Source: CADCWK01 sp964244115
Lineage (GTDB): Bacteria > Chloroflexota > Chloroflexia > Thermomicrobiales > UBA6265
Direction of reading: 5' to 3'
Length of the DNA: 19,824 nt
Assembly: GCA_964244115.1 (NCBI GenBank)
Contig: CAXTHM010000067.1
Coordinates: forward strand, 1 to 19,824
Below the pieces are notes generated by a model. That model worked only from the letters and a program-made list of their open reading frames with translations, was not told the DNA's origin and ran no database searches. Positions 1 through 14,229 of the stretch are shown here, one piece after another (position 1 is the first letter of the stretch; every line of letters begins with the position of its first letter). A program made the translations under genes and the position numbers.

Positions 1-1046
1 GATCGCCCCGTCAGGACACGGCTGGCGACGATCAGGGCCCGGTCGATCGCGGCATCGTCGATCTGGTAGTGCGTCACCATCCGCAGACCCTTGCTGCCGA
101 ACCCGGAGACGAGGACGCCCTCGGTGCGGAAGGCGTCGGCCATCTCGGCGAAATCGGAGCCAGCCGGTGGGCGGAAGACGACGATGTTGGTCTGGACCGC
201 GTCCAGATTCACCGTCACCCCGGGGATCGCGGCCAGGCCCTCCGCGAGGCGGCGGGCGCGGACATGGTCGTCGGGGAGACGGTCACGCATCCCGTCGAGG
301 GCGATGAGGCCAGCCGCCGCGATCACTCCGGCCTGCCGCATCGCGCCGCCGACCTGCTTGCGCCGCAACCGGACCGTCTCGATGAGGTCGCGGCTGCCGG
401 CCACCATCGACCCGACCGGCGCCGCGAGGCCTTTGGACAGGCAGAACTGGATCGAGTCGACGTTGGCGGCGATCTCGGCCAGCGACACGCCGGAGGCCGC
501 CGCGGCGTTGAAGACGCGGGCCCCGTCCATATGGATGGCGACGCGCTTCTCGTCGGCGAGCCGGCGCAGCTCGCGCAGGTAGCCTATCGAGAGGACGGTG
601 CCGCCGCAGCGGTTGTGGGTGTCCTCGATCGCGATCACCTTCGTGGCCGGGAAGTCCTCGGTCGCGCTCCGGACCACGGACCGGATCTCGTCGAGGTCGA
701 TCTCGCCGGACGGGGCGTTGCGCCGGACGTTGAAGACGATCCCGCCCAGGGCCGCGGCGCCACCGCCCTCGTACCAGAGGATGTGGCTCTCGTCGCCGAG
801 GATCGCCTCATCCCCGCGACCGCAGTGGGCCAGCAGGGCGACGAGGTTGCCCATCGTGCCGCTGCTGACGAGAAGTGCCGCCTCCTTGCCGAACAGCTCG
901 GCGGCCCGCTCTTCCAGCCGCGTCACGGTCGGGTCCTCGCGGTACTGGTCGTCGCCGACCTCGGCGGCGGCCATCGCGCGGCGCATCTCGTCGGTGGGGT
1001 GGGTGACGGTGTCGGAACGGAGGTCGATCAGGCCGGTGATTGTCAC
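1..1046 (-). CDS. Low-specificity L-threonine aldolase (3' end cut by window edge)
   Basis: A PLP-dependent fold-type I enzyme that cleaves L-threonine/L-allo-threonine to glycine and acetaldehyde in the cytoplasm. The reverse-strand reading frame opens with IDLRSDTVTHPTDEMRRAM, the hallmark N-terminus of the family. It continues with GGTVLS and IHMDGARVFNAA (the Asp pairs with the PLP pyridine nitrogen), then QFCLSKGLAAPVGS, whose Lys205 should be the Schiff-base lysine. 348 codons are visible and the last residues (RALIVASRVLTGR) resemble the family's C-terminus, so only a few residues should be missing. The start is GTG at 1046, with GGGAG nine bases upstream; no better ATG precedes the conserved LRSDT motif. 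The ScyD-like gene lies about 200 bp upstream on the same strand, and no convincing promoter is visible in that gap. Substrate preference (Thr versus allo-Thr, or another beta-hydroxy amino acid) cannot be read from the sequence. Confidence 0.93.
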   Translation of the reverse strand, partial: MTITGLIDLRSDTVTHPTDEMRRAMAAAEVGDDQYREDPTVTRLEERAAELFGKEAALLVSSGTMGNLVALLAHCGRGDEAILGDESHILWYEGGGAAALGGIVFNVRRNAPSGEIDLDEIRSVVRSATEDFPATKVIAIEDTHNRCGGTVLSIGYLRELRRLADEKRVAIHMDGARVFNAAAASGVSLAEIAANVDSIQFCLSKGLAAPVGSMVAGSRDLIETVRLRRKQVGGAMRQAGVIAAAGLIALDGMRDRLPDDHVRARRLAEGLAAIPGVTVNLDAVQTNIVVFRPPAGSDFAEMADAFRTEGVLVSGFGSKGLRMVTHYQIDDAAIDRALIVASRVLTGR

Positions 1047-1248
1047 GGAGATGTGCTCCCGGTGTTGGCGTCGGTCACCGGGCGGGACGACCCGCCGGCG
1101 AGACAGGAACGCTGCGCGAACAGCTCGACGCCGTGAAGTCTACCGGACCCGTTCTCGAGCCGGCGGCGCCGTCCCTGTCCATCCGGACCAATGGTGGGCA
1201 GGAACGGAGCCGTGTTCGCCGACTCCCAGGACGAGACGTAGTTGGACC
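1047..1248. other. Spacer between the aldolase and ScyD-like genes
   Basis: A non-coding spacer of about 200 bp, the 5' leader region of the aldolase on the minus strand. It contains a perfect 6-bp hairpin GGCGGG-ACGA-CCCGCC at 1081-1096, about 35 bases upstream of the aldolase start. I see no T-tract and no recognisable -35/-10 pair, so promoter and terminator positions here are unresolved. Confidence 0.4.
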
Positions 1249-2418
1249 TTAGGGCAGGTCCTCACCCGGCACGATCTCGTGCGGGTAGCGCCGTGGGGCC
1301 AGGTCCGGGTCCAGGACCATCCCGGCGGCGCGGACCTGCTCGGCCGCGTCCAGCAGGATCGAGTTGCTGAGGTCGAGGTCGCGGGCCGCCGGGTCGATCG
1401 CGACGATGATCCCGGACCCGTTGTCGGCGCCGATGCCGGGCGTCGAGACGTACAGCCAGCCGTCCGGCCCGACTTCCACCCGGATCGGGAGTGTCATGTC
1501 GCGGGCGATGACGTCGAAGCCGTCCTGGCCGGTCCGGCGGACGATCTTGCCGGCGTTCGGGCGGAAGTGGGGGAGGGCGACGGTATTGCCGGTGGACATG
1601 AAGGAGGCGATCAGGTCGCCGCTCGCCTCCTGGGCCAGGCCGGCGACCATCGTCAGGCCGTCCCAGGCCCGGCGCACGGTGCCGTCCGGCAGGACTTCGG
1701 AGACGAAGGTCTGGCCCTCGGCGTAGGGGACGACCGACATGTGCCCGACGTAGACGCCGCCGTTGGGCGACGGTGTGATCCCGCTCAGGACGTCATTGGA
1801 CGCGGAGAGGTCGGCGACTCGGCTGATCTCTCCGTCCATGGTGATCCGGCCGACGTAATTGCTGTTGGCTTCCGAGTACCAGAAGGCATCGTCCATCGGC
1901 ACCCAGGTGAAGGCGAACAGGGAGGCTTCCGGGAAGAAGTGGGGGACCTCGGCGGCGACCGGGTGGGCCCGGTGCCAGGGTCCGATGAAGGCGAACTGCT
2001 CCCATGTCCCATCGGCCTCGACCCGGAGGATGCCCGTCTCGCTGTCCGGGTTGCCGTGACCTTGTCCGGCACCGACGATCAGGGCGTAGAGCTTGCCGTC
2101 GACCCACTTCACGTCGGAGACGCCCTGCTTGCCGCGGAACTGGTCCCTCGTCGACGGCAGGCCGTCGACGAAGACGCTCACCTCGCCCGATGGGGTGACC
2201 CGGTAGATCTGGCCGGTCGGGCCACCGCGGTAGGGGCCGAGCGGCGCCTCGATGTGGCGGTCGGGACCGGACAGGCGGTCGCCGCCCATCCCGCCGGAGG
2301 CGACGAACATGTTGCCGTCGTCGTCCCACGCGATGCCGCGAGGGTTGGTCAGGCCGACGGCGGCGATGCGAAAGGCGGCGGAGCTGGCGGCGGGATCGGT
2401 CGAAGCTGGCATGGTCAT
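1249..2418 (-). CDS. ScyD/ScyE-like beta-propeller protein (NHL/SMP-30-type repeats)
   Basis: 389 residues. Repeated propeller-type blades are visible: LTNPRGIAWDDDGNMFVAS near residues 23-41, TGQIYRVTPSGEVSVFVDGL, ISRVADLSASND followed by LSGITPSPNGGVYVGHM, and a late RVEVGPDGWLYVSTPG blade. This pattern of 'x-P-x-G-[IL]-x-hydrophobic-x-x-D/P-D-G-x-[LM]-[YF]-V' is typical of NHL/SMP-30 folds and of proteins annotated ScyD/ScyE family. The biochemical role is not known from the sequence: true ScyD/ScyE belong to scytonemin clusters, but no such cluster is present here. The start is ATG at 2418, with GGGAG eight bases upstream; a second in-frame ATG lies two codons on. No N-terminal signal peptide is evident (MTMPASTDPAASSAAFRIA is polar), unusual because many relatives are exported. 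It is divergent from rpoB and precedes the aldolase on the same strand. Confidence 0.7.
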   Translation of the reverse strand: MTMPASTDPAASSAAFRIAAVGLTNPRGIAWDDDGNMFVASGGMGGDRLSGPDRHIEAPLGPYRGGPTGQIYRVTPSGEVSVFVDGLPSTRDQFRGKQGVSDVKWVDGKLYALIVGAGQGHGNPDSETGILRVEADGTWEQFAFIGPWHRAHPVAAEVPHFFPEASLFAFTWVPMDDAFWYSEANSNYVGRITMDGEISRVADLSASNDVLSGITPSPNGGVYVGHMSVVPYAEGQTFVSEVLPDGTVRRAWDGLTMVAGLAQEASGDLIASFMSTGNTVALPHFRPNAGKIVRRTGQDGFDVIARDMTLPIRVEVGPDGWLYVSTPGIGADNGSGIIVAIDPAARDLDLSNSILLDAAEQVRAAGMVLDPDLAPRRYPHEIVPGEDLP

Positions 2419-2492
2419 GCGTCTGTCTCCCAGATGATCTGTTGGAACGGGGCGACCGGGGTCTGCCCACGGTGGCGTCAGAACTGCCGGGC

Positions 2493-2521
2493 ACCGTAGA
2501 TCAGCCGGTTCAGGGCGTCAA
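2493..2521 (-). promoter_or_regulatory. Candidate promoter of the ScyD-like gene
   Basis: Reading the minus strand, TTGACG (2521-2516) is followed after exactly 17 bases by TACGGT (2498-2493). The -35 matches consensus at five of six positions, but the -10 matches only three of six, so this is a moderate candidate. It would give a leader of roughly 70 bases to the ATG at 2418. Confidence 0.4.
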
Positions 2522-2627
2522 TCGATCCGGACGATGTCGATGACCGTCTGATCATCGGAGCCAAGTCCGAGGAGACGGTCGGCGCGACCGCCGGATGCCT
2601 GAATCAAGACACCGGCTTGACGCGAGA

Positions 2628-2657
2628 TTGACATCCGCTGGGAGGAGGATGTATCCT
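2628..2657 (+). promoter_or_regulatory. Candidate sigma-70-type promoter for rpoBC
   Basis: A perfect -35 box TTGACA (2628-2633) is followed after 18 bases by TATCCT (2652-2657), which matches the -10 consensus at four of six positions. Transcription would begin near 2664, giving rpoB a 5' leader of about 430 nt. A second TTGACG at 2617-2622 lacks a matching -10. This is the best plus-strand promoter-like pair in the intergenic region, but a closer, weaker promoter cannot be excluded. Confidence 0.55.
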
Positions 2658-2659
2658 CC
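2644..2659. promoter_or_regulatory. Perfect palindrome over the -10 box (operator candidate)
   Basis: GGAGGAT-GT-ATCCTCC is a perfect inverted repeat with 7-bp arms and a 2-bp centre. It contains the whole -10 hexamer of the rpoB-side promoter, the classic position of an operator for a dimeric helix-turn-helix regulator. The regulator is not identified, and no regulator gene lies in the window. Confidence 0.5.
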
Positions 2660-2755
2660 CCATTCGCGGAATCCAGGTGAACTATGCCCGGATTGCGGGA
2701 GGACACGATAAAGGCTCAGCCGGCAGTCGCACAGCAGGCAGACAAGCTAGCGGAT

Positions 2756-2781
2756 CGGGAGGTGTCAGTGGACCCCTCCCG
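2756..2781 (+). other. Hairpin in the rpoB leader
   Basis: CGGGAGG (2756-2762) pairs perfectly with CCTCCCG (2775-2781). Inside, a T/C mismatch is followed by GTC/GAC and an AGTG loop. It lies about 90 bases downstream of the putative transcription start. It has no T-tract, so it is an RNA structure candidate rather than a standard terminator. Confidence 0.35.
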
Positions 2782-3097
2782 TGTTGGCGTCTGATTCACT
2801 CGTCGAATCGGGCGGATCTCCGTGTCGCTTCGTGGCTGTCGCTCGCGACTGATTTCCTAGTTCGGTCTGGGCCGCTGTCGGTACGAACACCTGTCCCGCC
2901 GTGAACAAGCCGGTCGGCATCAGGGTTGTCCTCGATGACCAGCGTGGTCTCGGTTCTGCCGCGTTTTGGATCTCCACCATAGCACGAACGCCAGCGCCGA
3001 CAAACGAGCAAACGGCACCAGTTCGGATACCACGTTAACGGCGCTCCGTTCAGGCGCCGCTACGGACCCAGTCAGTCAAGACGGAGGTAGCGTTCGC

Positions 3098-6709
<3,612 letters not shown>

Positions 6710-6769
6710 CCGATCCACGGTCGTCCCGCTCACCCGCACCACGTTCCTGATCCCTTTCCCGTCATCGTG

Positions 6770-6797
6770 GGGACGGCGGCCTTCGGGTCGTCGCCCC
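6770..6797 (+). other. UUCG-tetraloop hairpin in the rpoB-rpoC spacer
   Basis: CGGCGGCC (6774-6781) and GGTCGTCG (6786-6793) form an 8-bp stem with two G-U pairs, closed by a C(TTCG)G tetraloop. After one A/C mismatch the stem continues with three G-C pairs (6770-6772 with 6795-6797). No T-tract follows, so it is not a normal intrinsic terminator. It ends about 16 bases before the rpoC ribosome-binding site and may affect RNA stability, processing or translation. Confidence 0.5.
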
Positions 6798-6826
6798 GCG
6801 GTACGTCACCCCGGAGGACGTGCATC

Positions 6827-11371
<4,545 letters not shown>

Positions 11372-11398
11372 TCCTTCTCGGCGAGACGGCAACCGATC

Positions 11399-11442
11399 GA
11401 CGAATGGCCAGCCGGGCAACCGGCTGGCCGTTCGTCATTTTC
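11399..11442 (+). terminator. Intrinsic terminator of rpoBC
   Basis: A 17-bp stem (11399-11415 with 11420-11436) containing a single G-U pair is closed by a GCAA loop of the stable GNRA type and followed by ATTTTC. It begins 28 bases after the rpoC stop codon. This is a textbook rho-independent terminator and separates rpoBC from the exporter gene. Confidence 0.9.
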
Positions 11443-11500
11443 ACGATGTCGTGCCAAGCAGAGCGATAAACCCTGGAATTGGCCGGTGGCGGAGCAGACC

Positions 11501-11592
11501 TCTCCCCCAGCCCCTCTCCGGCGCACCGGCTCGCTCACTTGCTGGCGCGGCTCTCGCTCCGCTGCGGCTCGCAGGTGCCCAGAGAGGGGAGC
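11501..11592. repeat. Imperfect inverted repeat resembling dispersed 'cctctccccc' elements
   Basis: CCCCTCTC (11511-11518) is matched by GAGAGGGG (11582-11589), and just inside these GCACC (about 11522-11526) is matched by GGTGC near 11574-11578. Together they give an imperfect stem of about 16 bp around a GC-rich core of about 45 bases. The left flank adds a polypyrimidine run, TCTCCCCCAG. Elements with this look are repeated in many GC-rich bacterial intergenic regions, Chloroflexota among them, from memory. The window holds only this copy, so repetition cannot be shown here. Confidence 0.45.
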
Positions 11593-11650
11593 CGATCTGT
11601 CCATTGCGTGATCTTTTTGCATCTGAACTCCGTTGAAAGGCGTATGGCGA

Positions 11651-11679
11651 TTGACAGTCCGCTCTGCCATCCCTAGCCT
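11651..11679 (+). promoter_or_regulatory. Candidate promoter of the LysE-type exporter gene
   Basis: A perfect TTGACA (11651-11656) is followed after 17 bases by TAGCCT (11674-11679), a weak -10 matching three of six positions. The expected start near 11686 falls at the edge of a 7-bp inverted repeat, AGGGAGC...GCTCCCT (11689-11709). That repeat could be an operator or a leader hairpin. Confidence 0.45.
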
Positions 11680-11746
11680 GCAGCGGGAAGGGAGCGAGTT
11701 CAGCTCCCTCGACCCCGACCGATCGGCCTGCGAGGGACCAACGCCC

Positions 11747-12361
11747 ATGTCGATCGAGTTCCTGCTGACGTCCCTGATCGTGGTCGCGATCCCGGGGACG
11801 GGCGTGCTCTACACGCTGTCCAGCGCCATCGGCGGCGGGTTCCGTACAGGCGTCTTCGCGACGATCGGCTGCACGCTCGGGATCGTCCCGCACATTCTCG
11901 CGGCCATGCTTGGTCTCTCAGGGATCATGCAGATCAGCGCCGAGGTCTTCGAAGTCGTGCGGTGGGCCGGCGTCCTCTACCTCATCTACGTCGGCATCTC
12001 GATGATCCGGGACGGCGGCGGCATCTCGCTGGGTAGCTCCGACACGAGTGGGCAGCGGATGGGGCTCGTCGTCCGGCGCGGCATCCTGCTTAATCTGCTC
12101 AATCCCAAGCTGACCATCTTCTTCTTTGCCTTCCTGCCCCAGTTCCTTGACCCGACCGCCGGGCTGATCGACTCGGAACTGATCGCGCTCGGCGCCACGT
12201 TCATGCTCATATCGCTGATCGTCTTCGTGTTCTACGCCTATGCGAGTGCCACCGTCCGGGACCGCCTCATCGCCGCTCCGGCCGCCCAGCGCTGGCTCCA
12301 GCGAGTATTCGGGACGATCCTGCTCGGTGTCGCCGCCCGGCTTGCGGTCACCGATCGTTAA
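11747..12361 (+). CDS. LysE/RhtB family amino-acid exporter
   Basis: 204 residues, about the usual family length. The protein is largely hydrophobic, with six plausible membrane helices (about 5-25, 38-60, 67-88, 113-133, 145-168, 185-200). The first helix carries AIPGTGVLY, the position of the family's PGP motif, with Thr18 in place of the second Pro. The conserved LLNLLNPK segment precedes the fourth helix. Members export amino acids such as lysine, threonine, homoserine or leucine across the inner membrane using the proton gradient; the substrate cannot be assigned here. The start at 11747 is preferred because GAGGG (11732-11736) lies ten bases upstream and translation begins MSIEFLL, typical of the family. 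The B3/4-domain gene follows after 93 bp on the same strand with no terminator between, so co-transcription is likely. Confidence 0.85.
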   Translation: MSIEFLLTSLIVVAIPGTGVLYTLSSAIGGGFRTGVFATIGCTLGIVPHILAAMLGLSGIMQISAEVFEVVRWAGVLYLIYVGISMIRDGGGISLGSSDTSGQRMGLVVRRGILLNLLNPKLTIFFFAFLPQFLDPTAGLIDSELIALGATFMLISLIVFVFYAYASATVRDRLIAAPAAQRWLQRVFGTILLGVAARLAVTDR

Positions 12362-12454
12362 GCCAGGTCTGCCGGGCCATCGTGCAGGTCCGTCGGCCGA
12401 AGGTCAGGCTGTATTCTTTTCAATCAGGTCGGCGGACGAACGAGGGTTTGGTGG

Positions 12455-13165
12455 ATGTTCGGCTATGACAACACGATCATTGAACGCTTCCCCGGTATTC
12501 GGGCGGGGCTGGTTCACGTCACCGGTCTTTCGAACTGGCCGAGCGCGCCGGACTTGCTTGACGACTATCGGGCGGAGCAGGCGGTGGTCCGGGCGCGACT
12601 CGCCCAGACACCCGTCGCCGAACTGCCGTCGATCGCGGCCTGGCGCCGAGTCTTCAGCCAGTTCGGAGTCAAGCCCACCCAGCACCGCAATGCCGCCGAG
12701 TCGCTGCTCCGCCGGCTCGACAAGCAGGGTGAAATCCCGACGATCAGCACGCTCGTCGATATCGGCAACCTGATCGCGATCCGCTACGCCCTTCCCGTCG
12801 CCGTGCTGGATCTGGCCGGGATCACGGGCTCGACCACCGTCCGGTTCGCGGCAGGCACGGAACGATTCACCGACCTTGGCTCTGACGAGATCGCGCATCC
12901 CGAACCCGGTGAGGTCGTCTTCGTCGATGAGGACGGAGTGCTCAGTGCCCGTCGGTGGTGCTGGCGGCAGAGTGACCAGAGCGCGACGAAGCCAGGCACC
13001 GTCGAGGCGCTGATCACCATCGAGGGTCATCACGACGGGGCTGATCGAGAGATCGAGGGGGCTTTGGTGGATCTCTCCGCGCTTCTTGCCCGGTTTCAAC
13101 CGGACGCGGTTCTCCGAATCGATCGGCTGTCCCCAGCAAAGCCACGATTTGCGGCCGAGCGATAG
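12455..13165 (+). CDS. Free-standing B3/4 domain protein (PheRS-beta editing-like)
   Basis: 236 residues resembling the solo B3/4 proteins (COG3382 type), which carry the tRNA-editing domain of phenylalanyl-tRNA synthetase beta without the rest of the enzyme. Visible family features are SIAAWRRVFSQFGVKPTQHR near residues 67-86, an AESLLRRL helix, IPTISTLVDIGNLIAIRYALP, and the later EPGEVVFVDEDGVLSARRW and WRQSDQSATKPGT strands. The likely role is binding or hydrolysis of mischarged aminoacyl-tRNA or a related aminoacyl substrate, but for most solo members this is unproven. The start is ATG at 12455, with GAGGG (12442-12446) eight bases upstream. It follows the exporter gene by 93 bp and converges with corA, from which only 38 bases separate it. 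Its stop codon lies inside an inverted repeat shared with the corA stop. Confidence 0.82.
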   Translation: MFGYDNTIIERFPGIRAGLVHVTGLSNWPSAPDLLDDYRAEQAVVRARLAQTPVAELPSIAAWRRVFSQFGVKPTQHRNAAESLLRRLDKQGEIPTISTLVDIGNLIAIRYALPVAVLDLAGITGSTTVRFAAGTERFTDLGSDEIAHPEPGEVVFVDEDGVLSARRWCWRQSDQSATKPGTVEALITIEGHHDGADREIEGALVDLSALLARFQPDAVLRIDRLSPAKPRFAAER

Positions 13166-13205
13166 AGAGAGTCGGTTGCCTGAGTCTGCGGCGATGCTCT
13201 CTATC
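13161..13205. terminator. Inverted repeat spanning the two convergent stop codons
   Basis: GATAGAGAG (13161-13169) and CTCTCTATC (13197-13205) are perfect 9-bp complements with a 27-base interior. The left arm contains the TAG stop of the B3/4 gene, and the right arm overlaps the TGA stop of corA (13204-13206). It could serve as a bidirectional terminator, but there is no T-run on either side, so the function is inferred from position. Confidence 0.4.
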
Positions 13206-14229
13206 AGTCGTTGGACGAGAGCCAGCCGCGAGATCGGAAGACCAGGAACAGGATCAGGCCGGTCACGACCATCAGGCCGACCGAGAGCGGGTAGCCGTAC
13301 TGCCAGTGCAGTTCGGGCATCTGGTCGAAGTTCATCCCGTAGACGGTGCCGATCAGCGTCGGGGCGAACAGGATCGCCGCCCAGGACGAGATCTTCTTGA
13401 TCTCGTCGTTCTGGCGGAGCGAGGCTTCGGTCAGTGCCCGGACTTCCTCGTTCTGGCGCTGCCCGACGATGTTCAGGTTGACGCTGACGATGTTCTGGAG
13501 CAACTCCCGGAAGCCCGCGACCTGCTCCTGAACCTGGATCGCATGGTCCTGGACGTCCCGCAGGTAGCGCTGGAGTTCGACGCCGAGACCGTATTTGTCC
13601 GCGCCGGCGATCAGCGCCCCGATCATGAGGCTGATCGGCTTGGTCGCCCGCTGGAACTCGATCACCTCGCGGGACAGCTCGTAGGTCCGGCGGGTGACAT
13701 CGCGGTCGCCGCCGAAGACCTCGACCTCGATCTCGTCGATGTCCTTCTCGAGGCCGGCGACGACGGGGCCGTAGTCGTCGACGACCCGGTCCAGGATCGC
13801 GTAGAGGATCGCCTGTGGCCCGATGCTCAGCAGGTCGGTGTCCTCTTCCATCCGGCGGCGAACCCGTGACAGGTTCGGTGCGTCACCGTGACGGACGGTG
13901 ATGACGAAGCGCTCGCCGACGAAGACGTGCAATTCGCTGAAGGCGACTTCTTCGATGCTGTCGTCGTACCGTGCGGTCCGAAGGACGACGAACAGCGTCT
14001 GTCCGTAGCGTTCGATCTTGGGCCGCTGGTGTGCGCGGACGGCGTCCTCGATCGCGAGTTCATGGAGGCCGAACTCGTCCGCGACGGCGTCGAACTCGGC
14101 CTGCGTCGGCCGGACGAGGCCGATCCAGGCGATGCCGTTCATGTCCTGACAGGCTTCGAGCGTCTCATTGAGGGAGTCGGGGGCCTCGTGGCGCTTGCCG
14201 TCGACGTAGATCGCATTCCCGATGATCAC
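13204..14229 (-). CDS. corA: CorA-type Mg2+/divalent metal channel, paralog 1
   Basis: 341 residues. CorA proteins form homopentameric inner-membrane channels for Mg2+ (some for Co2+, Ni2+ or Zn2+). The signature YGMNF has Gly298-Met299-Asn300 at the end of the first membrane helix, followed by the external-loop MPEL. The two helices are near residues 278-298 and 314-334. The N-terminal cytoplasmic alpha/beta domain includes HQRPKIERYGQTLFVVL and FVGERFVITVRHG. The long stalk helix carries LLQNIVSVNLNIVGQRQN and RALTEASLRQNDEI. The start is GTG at 14229, with AAGGA about seven bases upstream, and it aligns with the start of the neighbouring paralog. The sequence ends five residues after RGW. 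It lies downstream of paralog 2 in the same orientation across a 332-bp gap. Confidence 0.95.
   Translation of the reverse strand: MIIGNAIYVDGKRHEAPDSLNETLEACQDMNGIAWIGLVRPTQAEFDAVADEFGLHELAIEDAVRAHQRPKIERYGQTLFVVLRTARYDDSIEEVAFSELHVFVGERFVITVRHGDAPNLSRVRRRMEEDTDLLSIGPQAILYAILDRVVDDYGPVVAGLEKDIDEIEVEVFGGDRDVTRRTYELSREVIEFQRATKPISLMIGALIAGADKYGLGVELQRYLRDVQDHAIQVQEQVAGFRELLQNIVSVNLNIVGQRQNEEVRALTEASLRQNDEIKKISSWAAILFAPTLIGTVYGMNFDQMPELHWQYGYPLSVGLMVVTGLILFLVFRSRGWLSSND

Larger units (their letters stand above)
2419..3097. other. 679-bp divergent intergenic region upstream of rpoB
   Basis: This region separates the minus-strand ScyD-like gene from rpoB. From left to right it holds the ScyD-side promoter candidate (2493-2521), the plus-strand promoter with an overlapping palindrome (2628-2659), a GC hairpin (2756-2781), and about 300 bases of leader with no further clear signal up to the rpoB ribosome-binding site. 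Short open frames exist on both strands but none has a convincing start signal or family resemblance. I treat the whole stretch as regulatory and untranslated. Confidence 0.55.
11372..11746. other. Intergenic region between rpoC and the LysE-type gene
   Basis: 375 bases without a supported gene. It contains the rpoBC terminator (11399-11442), the inverted-repeat element (11501-11592), a promoter candidate (11651-11679) and a 7-bp inverted repeat around the presumed transcription start (11689-11709). A frame open from 11633 joins the exporter gene but lacks any exporter-like N-terminal sequence. Confidence 0.6.

Noticed and set aside
598..2499. Plus-strand open frame of 633 codons across the aldolase and ScyD-like genes
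   Set aside because: It spans two clear minus-strand genes and their spacer, and has no recognisable domain.
2518..2706. Possible 62-codon minus-strand gene near the palindrome
   Set aside because: No ribosome-binding site or motif, and it overlaps both promoter candidates.
2677..2904. Possible small gene (75 codons, GTG start) in the rpoB leader
   Set aside because: No convincing Shine-Dalgarno, no family resemblance and ordinary chance length for this GC content.
2966..3097. Upstream in-frame extension of rpoB
   Set aside because: The 44 codons lack a ribosome-binding site and RpoB character, while ATG 3098 has GGAGG at good spacing.
11633..11746. Upstream extension of the LysE-type gene
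   Set aside because: The extra 38 residues are hydrophilic and contain the promoter region; the family N-terminus begins at MSIEFLL.
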